The position numbers and the translations under genes are program-made. This document shows positions 50,290 through 59,308 of a DNA stretch of 64,000 bases, one piece after another. The notes under the pieces were generated by a model. It was not told where the DNA came from. It saw only the letters and a program-made list of their open reading frames with translations, and ran no database searches. Within the stretch, counting starts at the first letter, position 1. Every line of letters begins with the position of its first letter. The stretch spans positions 62,001-126,000 of the forward strand of contig DAOUJC010000007.1 in assembly GCA_034423135.1 (NCBI GenBank), written 5' to 3'. The DNA comes from JAPPHY01 sp034423135 (GTDB lineage: Bacteria; Chloroflexota; Dehalococcoidia; Lucifugimonadales; UBA2985).

Positions 50290-51711
50290 ATGGCCATAAG
50301 GTTCGGAACTGACGGCTGGCGAGCCATCATAGCCGAGGACTTCACGTTCGATAACGTGAGGCTCTGCACGCAGGGCGTTGTGCGATACCTCCGGCAGCAG
50401 GGTCTGGCAGAGCGTGGCCTGGTGGTCGGGTACGACACGCGCTTCGCCTCGGAGGACTTCGCGCTCGCGGTTGCGGAAACGGCGGCGGGCAGTGGCGTGA
50501 AGACGTTTCTCAGCGACCGCGCCGCTCCAACTCCCGTCGTCACCTACAACGTCATCGATCGAGGCGCGGGCGGCGCCGTCATCATCACGGCAAGCCACAA
50601 CTCGGCCCGCTGGAACGGCTTCAAGTTCAAGCCTGAATACGCGGGCAGCGCCTCGCCTGAGATTACGGACTCCATCGAGGCGCTGATTGAGGACGCCGCG
50701 CGCGAGGGGAGTGCAGACGTCATCCCGTGGCAGCAGGCGCGCTCGAGCGGTAGGGGCGTGGAAATCGACCCTTCGCCTGCGTACGTGAAGCACGTCGGCA
50801 GCCTGGTCGAGCTGGAGAGGCTGCGCGGCGCGGGTCTCAAGCTGGTGGTTGACCCGATGTTTGGCGCGGGCGCGGGCTATCTTCCATCCATACTAGGCGG
50901 CGGCGCAACCACTCTGCAGGAGATGCACGGCGACCGCAACCCGCTCTTTCCCGGATTGCGTCAGCCGGAACCGGTGGCCGACAACCTGTCGCCGCTGTGC
51001 GAGATGGTTACGGCGTCGGGCGCAGACGCCGGCCTGGCCCTTGACGGCGACGCCGACAGGTTTGGGCTGGTGGACGAGAAGGGCCGAAACATCAACCCGC
51101 TGCAGGTGTTTGCGATGCTGGCCCTCTACATGCTGGAAACAAGGGGCGACCGCGGCCCGGTCGTCAAGTCAGCCACAACCAGCCGAATGCTCTACCGCCT
51201 CGGAGAGATATTCGAGGTGCCCGTGCACGAGACGCCGGTCGGGTTCAAGTACGTAGGGCCACTGATGGAGCGTGAAGGCGCGCTCATCGGCGGCGAGGAG
51301 AGCGGTGGCTATGGCTTCCGGGGCCACATCCCCGAGCGTGACGGCATCCTGAGCGCGCTGTTTATCCTGGACATGATGGTCAGGACCGGAAAACGGCCCT
51401 CCGAGCTGCTCGATCACCTGTACGACCTGGTCGGGCCACACTTCTACGATCGTAGCGACATACCGCTCATGCCTGGGCAGCGCGAGGTCGTGGCTACGCA
51501 GATCGGTTCCGTCAGCCCAGACGCCGTAGCAGGCGTGAAGGTGGCGTCTAGCGACACCACGGACGGACGCCGCTTCGTGCTGGAGGACGGGTCGTGGGTG
51601 ACAGTCCGGTTGTCCGGCACGGAGCCGCTCGTGCGCATCTACGCTGAAGGACCAAGCCCGGAGCGCGTGGAGGCGCTGCTTGCGGAGGCGCGCGGGCTGG
51701 TGGGCCTCTGA
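50290..51711 (+). CDS. Phosphoglucomutase/phosphomannomutase
   Basis: The 473-residue alpha-D-phosphohexomutase has RFGTDGWRAIIAEDF at the start, the phosphoserine loop TASHNSARWNG and the metal site LDGDADRFG. The sugar loop is GGEESGGYGFRGH and the phosphate loop RLSGTEPLVRIYAEG. It interconverts hexose 6- and 1-phosphates. Its stop overlaps the next start by one base (TGATG at 51709-51713). Mannose use is suggested by the genes on both sides. Confidence 0.93.
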   Translation: MAIRFGTDGWRAIIAEDFTFDNVRLCTQGVVRYLRQQGLAERGLVVGYDTRFASEDFALAVAETAAGSGVKTFLSDRAAPTPVVTYNVIDRGAGGAVIITASHNSARWNGFKFKPEYAGSASPEITDSIEALIEDAAREGSADVIPWQQARSSGRGVEIDPSPAYVKHVGSLVELERLRGAGLKLVVDPMFGAGAGYLPSILGGGATTLQEMHGDRNPLFPGLRQPEPVADNLSPLCEMVTASGADAGLALDGDADRFGLVDEKGRNINPLQVFAMLALYMLETRGDRGPVVKSATTSRMLYRLGEIFEVPVHETPVGFKYVGPLMEREGALIGGEESGGYGFRGHIPERDGILSALFILDMMVRTGKRPSELLDHLYDLVGPHFYDRSDIPLMPGQREVVATQIGSVSPDAVAGVKVASSDTTDGRRFVLEDGSWVTVRLSGTEPLVRIYAEGPSPERVEALLAEARGLVGL

Positions 51712-52865
51712 TGAGTGTCGACGTCAACGCTGTGCTCGACGAACCGGGCCTCTACGAGAGGCTCGATCCCTCACGCCTGAGAGACCGGATCGGAGGACTG
51801 CCGCGCCAGTGCCTTCAGGCTTGGGAGAAGGGTCTCAGTTTCAGCCTGCCTCCTGACTATCGAAATGCTAGAAACGTCATAGTCGCCGGGGTGGGCGGTT
51901 CGGCCATCGGCGGAGAGCTGATGGCCGACCTGATCTCCAAGGAGGGATCGCCCCTGGTGACCGTGTGCCGCGACTACCACCTGCCCCCGTATCTCAGCCA
52001 GGACTCGCTGGTCATCGCATCCAGCTACAGCGGCAATACGGAAGAGACCGTGGCGGCGTTTGAGGAAGCCCTGGAGAGGGGCGCGAAGGTGGTGGCGGTA
52101 ACGACCGGCGGTCGCCTGCTGCATCTGGCAGAGCGAGCGGGCGTGCCGGTGTTCCGCGTCGACTACGATGGCGAGCCCAGGACTGCTCTGGGCTACAGCT
52201 TCCTTGTGCCGCTGGCCATGCTCCAGAACCTTGGCCTCAGCCCCAGCAGCGACGAGGCTGTGCTGGAGGCTACCGAGGAGCTGTTCTCGCTGGGCCAGAG
52301 CCTTAGTCCTGAGACGCCCACGCACGACAACCCGGCCAAGGAGCTGGCCGTGACCCTGCATGGCAAGATGATCGTCGTCTTTGGCGGAGGCATGCTTTGC
52401 GGTGTCGCCCGGCGATGGAAGACGCAGTTCAACGAGAACGCCAAGGCCTGGGCGTTCGTGGAGCTGCTTCCGGAGGCGGGGCACAACGCCATCGCCGGCC
52501 TATGGTGGCCGCGTCCGATGGGGCGGAAGGTGTGCGGAGTGCTGCTCAACTCGCTGAGTCTCCACCCGCGCATCAAGCTGCGGTACCGGGTGATCCAGGA
52601 CCTGCTCGGCACGGCAGGAGTGGAGTGCCGCACCGTGGATGGCGTGGGCCAGAGCCACCTGGCGCAGATCCTCAGCTCGGTCATGTTCGGCGACTTCACG
52701 AGCTACTACCTGGCGCTGCTCAACGGCGAGGACCCGTCTCCCGTGCCGCCGCTGGATTACCTCAAGAACGTCCTGCGAAGGTCGGCGGTCGACCACGATG
52801 CGGCATGGTCGACGGACGGCGCGAGCGACGCGCCACCTGCACGGAGGCAAAAGAGCGATGTTTGA
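51711..52865 (+). CDS. Bifunctional phosphoglucose/phosphomannose isomerase
   Basis: The 384-residue protein has an N-terminal SIS domain with VAGVGGSAIGGELMADLIS and ASSYSGNTEETVAAFEEAL, and the C-terminal FNENAKAWAFVELLPEAGHN and GQSHLAQILSSVMFGDFTSY. These mark the bifunctional PGI/PMI family first known from archaea. It links fructose 6-phosphate with glucose 6- and mannose 6-phosphate. It starts at the last base of the mutase gene and overlaps ffh by 8 bp, so all are one transcription unit. Confidence 0.93.
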   Translation: MSVDVNAVLDEPGLYERLDPSRLRDRIGGLPRQCLQAWEKGLSFSLPPDYRNARNVIVAGVGGSAIGGELMADLISKEGSPLVTVCRDYHLPPYLSQDSLVIASSYSGNTEETVAAFEEALERGAKVVAVTTGGRLLHLAERAGVPVFRVDYDGEPRTALGYSFLVPLAMLQNLGLSPSSDEAVLEATEELFSLGQSLSPETPTHDNPAKELAVTLHGKMIVVFGGGMLCGVARRWKTQFNENAKAWAFVELLPEAGHNAIAGLWWPRPMGRKVCGVLLNSLSLHPRIKLRYRVIQDLLGTAGVECRTVDGVGQSHLAQILSSVMFGDFTSYYLALLNGEDPSPVPPLDYLKNVLRRSAVDHDAAWSTDGASDAPPARRQKSDV

Positions 52866-54186
52866 CGCCCTGTCCGAGAAGCTCAACGCCGTCTTCGGCA
52901 GACTAACCGGCAAAGGCCGCCTGACGGAGCGCGACGTGGAGGAGGGCCTCCGCGAGGTGCGCCTAGCCATGCTTGAGGCCGACGTCAACTTTCGAGTGGC
53001 GCGAGACTTCGTGCAGAAGGTCAGGGAGCGGGCCGTGGGCAGCGAGGTGCTGGAGCACCTGAGCCCGGGCCAGCAGATAGTCAAGATAGTCAACGAGGAG
53101 CTAGTTGGCGTCCTGGGCGGCGAGTCCTCACGCCTGAGCGGCTCCGACCGGCCTCCGACGGTGCTGATGCTGGTCGGCCTGCAGGGCTCCGGCAAGACTA
53201 CAACCGCGGCCAAGCTGGCCCTCCATCTCAAGCGCGGCGGCCACAGGGTGCTGCTGGTGGCCGCAGACATGCGCCGTCCGGCCGCCGTAGAGCAGCTGGA
53301 GACGCTTGGGCGGCAGCTGGATGTTGCGGTGCACAGTGTGGCCGGAGCAACCGCTCTGGATGCTTGCCGCAGCGGCCTGCAGAAGGCGACCGACACGGGC
53401 GCCACGTGGGTCATCCTCGACACCGGCGGCCGCCTCCACATCGACGACGAGATGATGGAGGAGCTGGAGGAGATCAAGTCGGCAGTTTCGCCCAGCGAAA
53501 CGCTGATGGTCGTGGACGCAATGACGGGGCAGGACGCGGTGAACTCTGCTCAGTCGTTTCACGCACGCATCGCGCTCACCGGGCTGGTCATGACCAAGCT
53601 GGACGGCGACGCAAGGGGCGGAGCGGCGCTGTCAATCACGCAGGTGACGGGGCTGCCGATCAAGTTCGTCGGCACCGGCGAGAGGTCCAGCGCGCTGGAG
53701 GCGTTCCACCCGGACCGGATGGCGTCGCGCATACTCGGCATGGGCGACGTGCTCACGCTTGTGGAACGAGCGCAGGAGTCCATCGACGTCGAACGGGCCA
53801 AAGAGCTTGAACGCAAGCTGAGGCGGGCGACATTCAACCTGGACGACTTCCTGGAGCAGCTCCAGCAGGTGAACCGCATGGGGCCCATCAGCCAGGTGCT
53901 GGAGATGATTCCCGGCTTCTCGAACTTCTCGAAGCGGATGGCGCCGGAAGAGCTGGACGGCAAGCACATGAAGAGCATGGAGGCCATCGTCTACTCCATG
54001 ACGCCCAGGGAGCGGCGAAACCCTGAGATACTTAACGGCAGCCGTCGCAGGCGAATTGCGAAGGGCAGCGGCACCTCGCCGCAGCAGGTGAACCAGCTGC
54101 TGAACCAGTTCCGTCAGATGCAGAAGGTGATGAAGCAGGTGTCGTCGGGCAGAGTGCCTCGCAACATGAGGGGGCTGCTCGGCTAG
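52858..54186 (+). CDS. ffh: Signal recognition particle protein Ffh
   Basis: The 442-residue SRP GTPase has the N domain (FDALSEKLNAVFGRLTGKGR), the G domain with GLQGSGKTTTAAKLALHL, DTGGRLHIDDEMMEEL and TKLDGDARGGAALS. The methionine-rich M domain contains MGPISQVLEMIPGFSNF and ends in a basic RNA-binding helix. It targets membrane proteins to the translocon with 4.5S RNA and FtsY. The ATG at 52858 has GGAGG 11 nt upstream and lies inside the isomerase 3' end; a longer upstream frame is a shadow. Confidence 0.97.
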   Translation: MFDALSEKLNAVFGRLTGKGRLTERDVEEGLREVRLAMLEADVNFRVARDFVQKVRERAVGSEVLEHLSPGQQIVKIVNEELVGVLGGESSRLSGSDRPPTVLMLVGLQGSGKTTTAAKLALHLKRGGHRVLLVAADMRRPAAVEQLETLGRQLDVAVHSVAGATALDACRSGLQKATDTGATWVILDTGGRLHIDDEMMEELEEIKSAVSPSETLMVVDAMTGQDAVNSAQSFHARIALTGLVMTKLDGDARGGAALSITQVTGLPIKFVGTGERSSALEAFHPDRMASRILGMGDVLTLVERAQESIDVERAKELERKLRRATFNLDDFLEQLQQVNRMGPISQVLEMIPGFSNFSKRMAPEELDGKHMKSMEAIVYSMTPRERRNPEILNGSRRRRIAKGSGTSPQQVNQLLNQFRQMQKVMKQVSSGRVPRNMRGLLG

Positions 54187-54198
54187 GGCGCGCTCACG

Positions 54199-55026
54199 TC
54201 AGTTTCGCAGCAGCAGGCCAGGCTGGCACTTGCGGCAGAAGTTGGTGAGGCGGCGGTTGGCGCCTATGGCGCTGATGGTGCCTGGGCAACGCGGGCAGGC
54301 GCCGCCGCTCCGACCGTGTACCGCCAGAAAGTCCCGCACCTTCACGTGCGTCTCGTCTCCCATGCGCTCCCGCAGCGTTGCGATGGCGTGCTTCAGCACG
54401 GCCGGTATCGCCTCGTGGAGGCGCGCGGTCTCCCTGTCCGACAGGGCGGAGCGCTTCTTGAACGGGAAGATGCCCGCGGCGAACAGCGTCTCGTCGGCGT
54501 AGGCGTTGCCGATACCTGCGAGGAACTTGCCCCGCGTGAGCACGCCCTTGATCTCGCCCTGGAAGCGGCGCAGGCGGTCGCGAAACTCCGGCAGATCAGG
54601 ATATTCGTCCAGCACGTCCGGGCCTTGCTCGCCGAGGCGCGGCACTTCACTCATGCGTGACGCGTGCACGTAGTAGGCCATGCCCATCTGCGTATCGTCA
54701 AGGTAGCGCAGCTGGCCTCCGTCCGCGAGGTCTAGCAGGAATGAGGTGCGCTTCGCGATGCGAGTGGACGGCGGGCAAAGCTGCAGAGCGCCGGTGAGCA
54801 TGGGGTTGATGACCAGCGCCCGGTCGCCGGACAGGCCGGCGATGAGAAACTTGCCCCTGCGCGTGAAGCCTTCGACTGTGCGCGAGGCCACGTCACTCAC
54901 GAAGTCATCGGCAGCAAGGACGCGCAGCTCTAGCGGCTTGAGGACGCGGGCGCCTGTGATCTCCAGGCCGCGGACGCGGCGGTTGAGCACGTCCTTGATG
55001 ACCTCAAGATCCGGTGCTTCAGGCAT
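54199..55026 (-). CDS. Fpg/Nei family DNA glycosylase (MutM-like)
   Basis: The 275-residue protein begins MPEAPDLEVIKDVL, keeping the catalytic Pro2-Glu3 of the family. It also has FTRRGKFLIAGL with the beta-hairpin Lys, GNAYADETLFAAGIFPFKKR, and a C-terminal zinc finger CPRC...CRKC. It should remove oxidised bases by a glycosylase/AP-lyase reaction. The PEAPDL start differs from the classical MutM PELPEVE, so 8-oxoguanine specificity versus Nei-like specificity is open. It is convergent with ffh, 12 bp apart, so the two transcripts may overlap. Confidence 0.88.
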   Translation of the reverse strand: MPEAPDLEVIKDVLNRRVRGLEITGARVLKPLELRVLAADDFVSDVASRTVEGFTRRGKFLIAGLSGDRALVINPMLTGALQLCPPSTRIAKRTSFLLDLADGGQLRYLDDTQMGMAYYVHASRMSEVPRLGEQGPDVLDEYPDLPEFRDRLRRFQGEIKGVLTRGKFLAGIGNAYADETLFAAGIFPFKKRSALSDRETARLHEAIPAVLKHAIATLRERMGDETHVKVRDFLAVHGRSGGACPRCPGTISAIGANRRLTNFCRKCQPGLLLRN

Positions 55027-55111
55027 TGGTCAACCGATGATAGGCTGTGATTGGAGGTCGTTGGGATGCGGGCCGTCCGGCTCGGGAAGTCGCTAATGGA
55101 CTGGCTGCCCC

Positions 55112-56011
55112 TCAGTTCTGGCTGAACTGGTCTCCAAGCTGCTCAAGGAAGTCCAGTACCTCCGGTGACAGCTCCGACGTCTGCTCCGTGCGGCCCTGAC
55201 GCAGCTGGCTGACACGCTCGTCGTACTGGCGCTCAAGCTGTTGCACCAGGCTGCGGACCTCCGGGTTGCGCTCCATGGCAGTCTTGAGCTCCTCCTGCTG
55301 CTGACCGGCCCGCAGCTTCACCCTGTCCAGGTCCATGTCAAGGTCGTAGAGTTCGCAGAGCAGCTCCAGGATACGCAGGCGTCCCACGTGGTCGACGTCC
55401 ATCTGCGCGTACTGGGGCAGGTGCGCGATGAGCCCCATGGTCTCTGCTCCAGTCTTGAGGACCTCCTGCGACACCAGTGAGGCGATGCTGGTTGGCCCTT
55501 CGTAGCTGCTGGAGTGCACGCCGAGGCTCCGGACGCGGCTCAGCGTGTCCTCGCCGGAAGCGGCGCCGGTGACCATGATGGGCTTGGTGTGCGGCACCAG
55601 GTCGTACATCGAGCCCACCAGGCAGTACCGCCGAACATCGAGCCGCTTGAGCAGGTTGGCAACGGAGTTAACGAACGCCTCGCCGTTGAGGTGAGGCTCC
55701 AGGAGGTGCAGGAAGACGAAGTCGTGGTCTCCGTCGCCGTGTGCGTAGCGGATGTTGACGGTTGGCACCGTCACCTGACGCTGCCCGTCGACGGTATGGA
55801 TGGTAGGGCGGTATCGAGTGAAGTCGAAGAAGACGCCGGGCCTTGAGAGCTTGGCCAGGTCTCTGGCCTGAAAGTGGCGCTCCAGGCTGCGGAAGGTGAG
55901 GCGGCCCACGCTTCCCACGTCGACCCAGGGGCGGAGAGTGGCGAGCGCGTGCGGCTCCCTCAGTTCCGGTAGGGGTCCTTCAAGCTCGAATGCACCGAGT
56001 CTCATGGCCAT
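55112..56011 (-). CDS. PAC2 family protein (proteasome-assembly-chaperone-like)
   Basis: The 299-residue protein matches the PAC2 family common in Actinobacteria and Chloroflexota: PRPWVDVGSVGR-like start, FDFTRYRPTIHT, LLEPHLNGEAFVNSVANLLK, and SYEGPTSIASLVSQEVLKTG. The C-terminus is a charged coiled coil (VQQLERQYDERVSQLRQG). Members in eukaryotes help proteasome assembly, but the bacterial role is not defined. It lies upstream of the glycosylase gene with an 85-bp gap. No proteasome gene is visible in the window. Confidence 0.85.
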   Translation of the reverse strand: MAMRLGAFELEGPLPELREPHALATLRPWVDVGSVGRLTFRSLERHFQARDLAKLSRPGVFFDFTRYRPTIHTVDGQRQVTVPTVNIRYAHGDGDHDFVFLHLLEPHLNGEAFVNSVANLLKRLDVRRYCLVGSMYDLVPHTKPIMVTGAASGEDTLSRVRSLGVHSSSYEGPTSIASLVSQEVLKTGAETMGLIAHLPQYAQMDVDHVGRLRILELLCELYDLDMDLDRVKLRAGQQQEELKTAMERNPEVRSLVQQLERQYDERVSQLRQGRTEQTSELSPEVLDFLEQLGDQFSQN

Positions 56012-56106
56012 ATGTTACCACAGAAGAAGATGGGGGCGCGTGGGAGAGAGATGAATCCGCCCTCCTCCGGTCTTGAGAGGAGGGCGGACGCAGTTGTCAG
56101 AGGGGT

Positions 56107-56583
56107 CTAGGTGCCGTAGCGCGCGGCTGCGACGGGGTCCGAGTACTCGACGCCCTTGGTGGCCCAGAAGGCGGTGGCGATATTGTCCACCGCGGCCACA
56201 AGCTCCTCGCAGGCGGCCATGTCCACCGTCTGGCGGCAGCGGCCGGCCAGCTTCAGGGCGGCGTTGAAAGAGCCGTGCAGGTCGAAACCTTCCGGCAGGT
56301 TGGGCCAGCCGTAGTCGGCCCAGAGGATGCGGAGCTCGTGCTTGCACAGCTCGGCGTGCTCGTCCTTGACCTTGATGTAGCGCGCCATTGAGTTGGCAAA
56401 GGCCGCGTGGTCGTCGCCCTGCTGGAGCGCCTGCATCCGCAGGACCATCTTCTGGACGGTCTGAGCCGCAATCTTGGCCGCGATAGGATCGTAGATGCCG
56501 CAGGGGATGTCGCAGTGGGCGTAGGCCTTCTCGGATGGCAACGCTCTCACCATTGCGCTCACGGCTCGCCTGATAACAGACAT
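56107..56583 (-). CDS. sodN: Nickel superoxide dismutase precursor
   Basis: The 158-residue precursor has a propeptide of 22 residues followed by the Ni-hook HCDIPCGIYDP (His23, Cys24, Cys28 in precursor numbering), the conserved active-site sequence of NiSOD. Cleavage before His frees the N-terminal amine that binds nickel. AGGAGG lies 7 nt before the ATG at 56581-56583. The helical remainder (AQTVQKMVLRMQAL and DEHAELCKHELRILWADYGW) fits the four-helix bundle. The protease gene at 57558 is on the other strand nearby. Confidence 0.96.
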   Translation of the reverse strand: MSVIRRAVSAMVRALPSEKAYAHCDIPCGIYDPIAAKIAAQTVQKMVLRMQALQQGDDHAAFANSMARYIKVKDEHAELCKHELRILWADYGWPNLPEGFDLHGSFNAALKLAGRCRQTVDMAACEELVAAVDNIATAFWATKGVEYSDPVAAARYGT

Positions 56584-56735
56584 GGAAGTACCTCCTGACA
56601 AGTGTGGTGATTCGCGGCTATAGTCTAAAGCAATTGGCACGCGCTGCCAAGGGGTGCAGGCCTCTCTACTCTCAACGGCGTGCAGGGTGTAGAATGGCAC
56701 TTGGCGGCGATGACGCCCCACGTGGAGGTACGAGA

Positions 56736-57539
56736 ATGACAATGGCACGGCGACTCGAGCTGGTGCTACCCCTCGCAGCATTGCTGGTGCTGGCGGTCGC
56801 CTGCGACACCGGCGACGACTCCTCCGATGCTGATGAGATTGAGGCCGCCGCCGCGGCGCTATCGCAGCTCGGAGGTGGACAGCAGGGCATCCAGGTCAAC
56901 GGCATCGGCACGGTCGCAATGGCGCCGGACGTCGCATTGCTAGCCTTGGGCGTGGAGACGATGGCGGACACCGTCGCCGATGCCAGAGGTGAGGCTGCCG
57001 CCGCCATGACTGCCATCATGGTCGCGCTGCAGGCCAGGGGGATTGAGGACAGCGACATCCAGACCAGCTTCCTCAACATTTCGCCGGAGTACACCTACCA
57101 GGAGATGCTCAGGGAGGGCGCACGCATCAACGAGCGCGTGCTGGTCGGCTACCGGGTGAACAACAACGTGGTGGTGAAGCTGCGGGACCTGGACGCTGTT
57201 GGAGAGATAGTCGACGAGGTGGCACAGGCCGGGGGCAACGCTACCCGCGTGGAGAGCATCCGGTTCAGCGCCGAAGATACGACTGAGGCGCGGCGGCTGG
57301 CCCGGGAGAGGGCCGTGATGGACGCGGTCGAAAAGGCTGACCAGCTCGCCACACACACCGGCGTGACCAGGGGCAACCTCGTCTCGGTATCCGAGAGCTT
57401 CCAGAGCGCGCCGGTGCCGCGCAATCTATCCTTAGCGTCGGATGCGATGATGATGGAGCAGGCCACGACCCCAATCAGCGCAGGCGAGCTTGAGATCACC
57501 GTCAACGTTCACGCCGTCTTCGAGATTGAGGGCCGGTAG
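56736..57539 (+). CDS. SIMPL (DUF541) domain protein, probable lipoprotein
   Basis: The 267-residue protein has a signal segment with a possible lipoprotein cysteine (LLVLAVACDTGDD), an acidic linker and a SIMPL domain. The domain begins IQVNGIGTVAMAPDVALLAL and has LARERAVMDAVEKADQLA and an ITVNVHAVFEIEG end. GGAGG 7 nt before the ATG at 56736 sets the start. SIMPL proteins sit outside the membrane and protect against oxidative or envelope stress by unknown means. It is divergent from sodN and precedes the SOD protease. Confidence 0.87.
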   Translation: MTMARRLELVLPLAALLVLAVACDTGDDSSDADEIEAAAAALSQLGGGQQGIQVNGIGTVAMAPDVALLALGVETMADTVADARGEAAAAMTAIMVALQARGIEDSDIQTSFLNISPEYTYQEMLREGARINERVLVGYRVNNNVVVKLRDLDAVGEIVDEVAQAGGNATRVESIRFSAEDTTEARRLARERAVMDAVEKADQLATHTGVTRGNLVSVSESFQSAPVPRNLSLASDAMMMEQATTPISAGELEITVNVHAVFEIEGR

Positions 57540-57557
57540 AGGCGGAGCGAGGTCAAC

Positions 57558-58037
57558 TTGCTGGTTGCGCTGGGAGTTCTCCAAAGGGCGGCGGCAATCG
57601 TGGCCGCGCGAAGGGTGGAGATTGTCGGCATGAGCATGTATCCTACGCTCGTGCCTGGTGAGTACGTGCTCTGCGATCGGTTCGCCTACCGGAGCAGCCC
57701 GCCGCGTAGGGGCGACGTGGTGCTGGCTCGCGGCCTGACTGATGGAGGCAGCACGGTTGTCAAGCGCGTGGTAGCCGTGCCCGGAGACATGGTGGAGGTC
57801 GACGATGGGGCGCTACTGGTGAACGGCATGACGGCGGGTGAGTCCGCCTTCTCGGAGGAGTGCGGCGCGTGGGCGCTTGGTGAAGACGAGTGGTTCCTCC
57901 TTGGCGATGCAATGGACTTGAGCACGGACAGCCGCGCCTTCGGACCGGTACCCAGGCGCGCAATAGAAGCGCGGGCGTGGCTGGTATGCTGGCCTGTGGC
58001 GCGCTGGCGCAGGATCGGCGGAGGTCGCGATGAGTAG
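57558..58037 (+). CDS. sodX: S26-family peptidase, probable NiSOD maturation protease
   Basis: The 159-residue S26 (signal peptidase-like) protein has the Ser motif VGMSMYPTLVPGEYVLCDR, the Lys motif TVVKRVVAVPGDMVEVDDG, and GDAMDLSTDSRAFGPV. It has only a short hydrophobic N-terminus. Its size and closeness to sodN (about 1 kb) point to SodX, the enzyme that trims NiSOD to expose the Ni-binding His, rather than a general signal peptidase. TTG start at 57558 with GAGG upstream. Its end overlaps the next gene by 8 bp. Confidence 0.82.
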   Translation: MLVALGVLQRAAAIVAARRVEIVGMSMYPTLVPGEYVLCDRFAYRSSPPRRGDVVLARGLTDGGSTVVKRVVAVPGDMVEVDDGALLVNGMTAGESAFSEECGAWALGEDEWFLLGDAMDLSTDSRAFGPVPRRAIEARAWLVCWPVARWRRIGGGRDE

Positions 58038-58413
58038 CCGGGTGACGCGCTGGGTGGTCTACTACGATGGCGATTGCGCCCTGTGTGAGACCGCGAGGCG
58101 CTGGCTGTCCAGGCTGGACGTCTCTCGCAGGGTGGATTGGGCTGCGTACCAGTCGCTGAGGCAGCCGCCTCATGGCCTTTCGTGGTTGGACCTGGAGAGC
58201 GCGATTTGGCTTGACACCGGCAACGGCCGCCTGGTCGCAGGCTTCCACGCGTTTCGAGTGCTGGCCCTTAAGCTGCCACCGCTCACGGCCCTTGCTCCCG
58301 CGCTGTGGCTGCCCGGCATGGGACGCGTGGGCGGTTGGGCATACGGCATGGTGGCGCGCAACCGGTGCAGGCTTTCGGGCTGTCTCGTGCGGAAAGGGGG
58401 ACTGCGCGAATGA
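58030..58413 (+). CDS. DCC family (DUF393) thiol-disulfide oxidoreductase-like protein
   Basis: The 127-residue protein has the hallmark YYDGDCALCETARRWLSRLD near its N-terminus, with Asp-Gly-Asp-Cys-x-x-Cys, and GRLVAGFHAFRVLALKLP. DCC proteins are thought to be redox-active, but substrates are unknown. It overlaps the protease gene by 8 bp and the glycosyltransferase by 4 bp (ATGA), so it is part of a tight operon. Coupling to the NiSOD protease is suggestive of a redox role, but that is inference. Confidence 0.85.
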   Translation: MSSRVTRWVVYYDGDCALCETARRWLSRLDVSRRVDWAAYQSLRQPPHGLSWLDLESAIWLDTGNGRLVAGFHAFRVLALKLPPLTALAPALWLPGMGRVGGWAYGMVARNRCRLSGCLVRKGGLRE

Positions 58414-59126
58414 CGACTGGCGGCCGGGACGTGTCGATTGTAGTTCCCACCTACAACGAGCGGGACAACGTGGAGGCCCTCTGCCGCGGGCTCAGGGAGG
58501 CGCTGGAGCCGGCGTGGGACTACGAGATCATATTCGTGGACGACAACAGCCCGGACGGCACCTACGACGTGGTGCTCCGCCTTGGGGAGGATGACCCGCG
58601 GGTGAGGCTGATTCGACGGCCTGGCAAGCTGGGACTGGGCAGCGCGGTATCGGACGGGTTCGCGCAGGCCACCGGCGACTACTGGGTGATGATGGACGCA
58701 GACCTTTCGCACAGGCCGGAGGACCTGCCGGGCCTGCTTGCTCTCCTAGCGGACGCGGACATAGTGGTGGGATCCAGGTACATTCCGGGCGGCGGCGTGG
58801 TCAACTGGCCGCTATGGCGAAGGGTGGTCAGCCGCGGCGCATCGGCGATGGGACGGCTGATAGTGGGGCTGCGCGTGCGCGACCTCACATCGGGATTCGG
58901 TGCGTTCCGTCGCGAGCACATGGAGCGGATTCTGCCCACGCTCAGCCCCAAGGGCTTCAAGCTGCTTCTGGAGATCATCGCCAAGAGCCGCGGGGCGAGG
59001 GTCATGGAGACGCCAATCACGTTCGTGGATAGGCGGTACGGCAGGTCCAAGGCGTCTGCTGGCGAGGCGCTGCTGTTTCTGCGCCTCTGCTTCGAGCTGC
59101 GGGGGAAGAGGCAGGGTGGGGCGTAG
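58410..59126 (+). CDS. Polyprenol-phosphate mannosyltransferase (dolichyl-phosphate mannose synthase-like, GT2)
   Basis: The 238-residue family-2 glycosyltransferase has VSIVVPTYNERDNVEALCRG, DDNSPDGTYDVVL, MDADLSHRPEDLPGLL and LTSGFGAFRREHME. It lacks the C-terminal membrane segments, as in the short yeast-type DPM1 catalytic subunit. It would move mannose from GDP-mannose to a polyprenyl phosphate. The gene cluster at 49178-52865 can supply GDP-mannose. Start ATG overlaps the preceding stop. Confidence 0.88.
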   Translation: MTTGGRDVSIVVPTYNERDNVEALCRGLREALEPAWDYEIIFVDDNSPDGTYDVVLRLGEDDPRVRLIRRPGKLGLGSAVSDGFAQATGDYWVMMDADLSHRPEDLPGLLALLADADIVVGSRYIPGGGVVNWPLWRRVVSRGASAMGRLIVGLRVRDLTSGFGAFRREHMERILPTLSPKGFKLLLEIIAKSRGARVMETPITFVDRRYGRSKASAGEALLFLRLCFELRGKRQGGA

Positions 59127-59226
59127 GCGCGTAAGCTGGCCACACCATCTTTCCCGGCAGTGGGCAGGCGTCCGGTGGGTAATCTCACACCTTAGACTCC
59201 CGCAACGCGGGGCTTTACCAAAAGCA

Positions 59227-59263
59227 AAGGTCCCTTCACCTGGTCGGAAGTGAAGGGGCCCTT
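59227..59263. terminator. Terminator hairpin between the glycosyltransferase and glnB
   Basis: CCCTTCAC and GTGAAGGG with extra flanking pairs form a stable stem around CTGGTCGGAA. On the minus strand it is followed by CTTTGCTTTT, a good rho-independent ending for glnB. It can also stop rightward transcription. Confidence 0.7.
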
Positions 59264-59308
59264 GCTCGTGATGGGCGTTGTCCCTGGTGGCGGAAGGACG
59301 CAGCCCGG

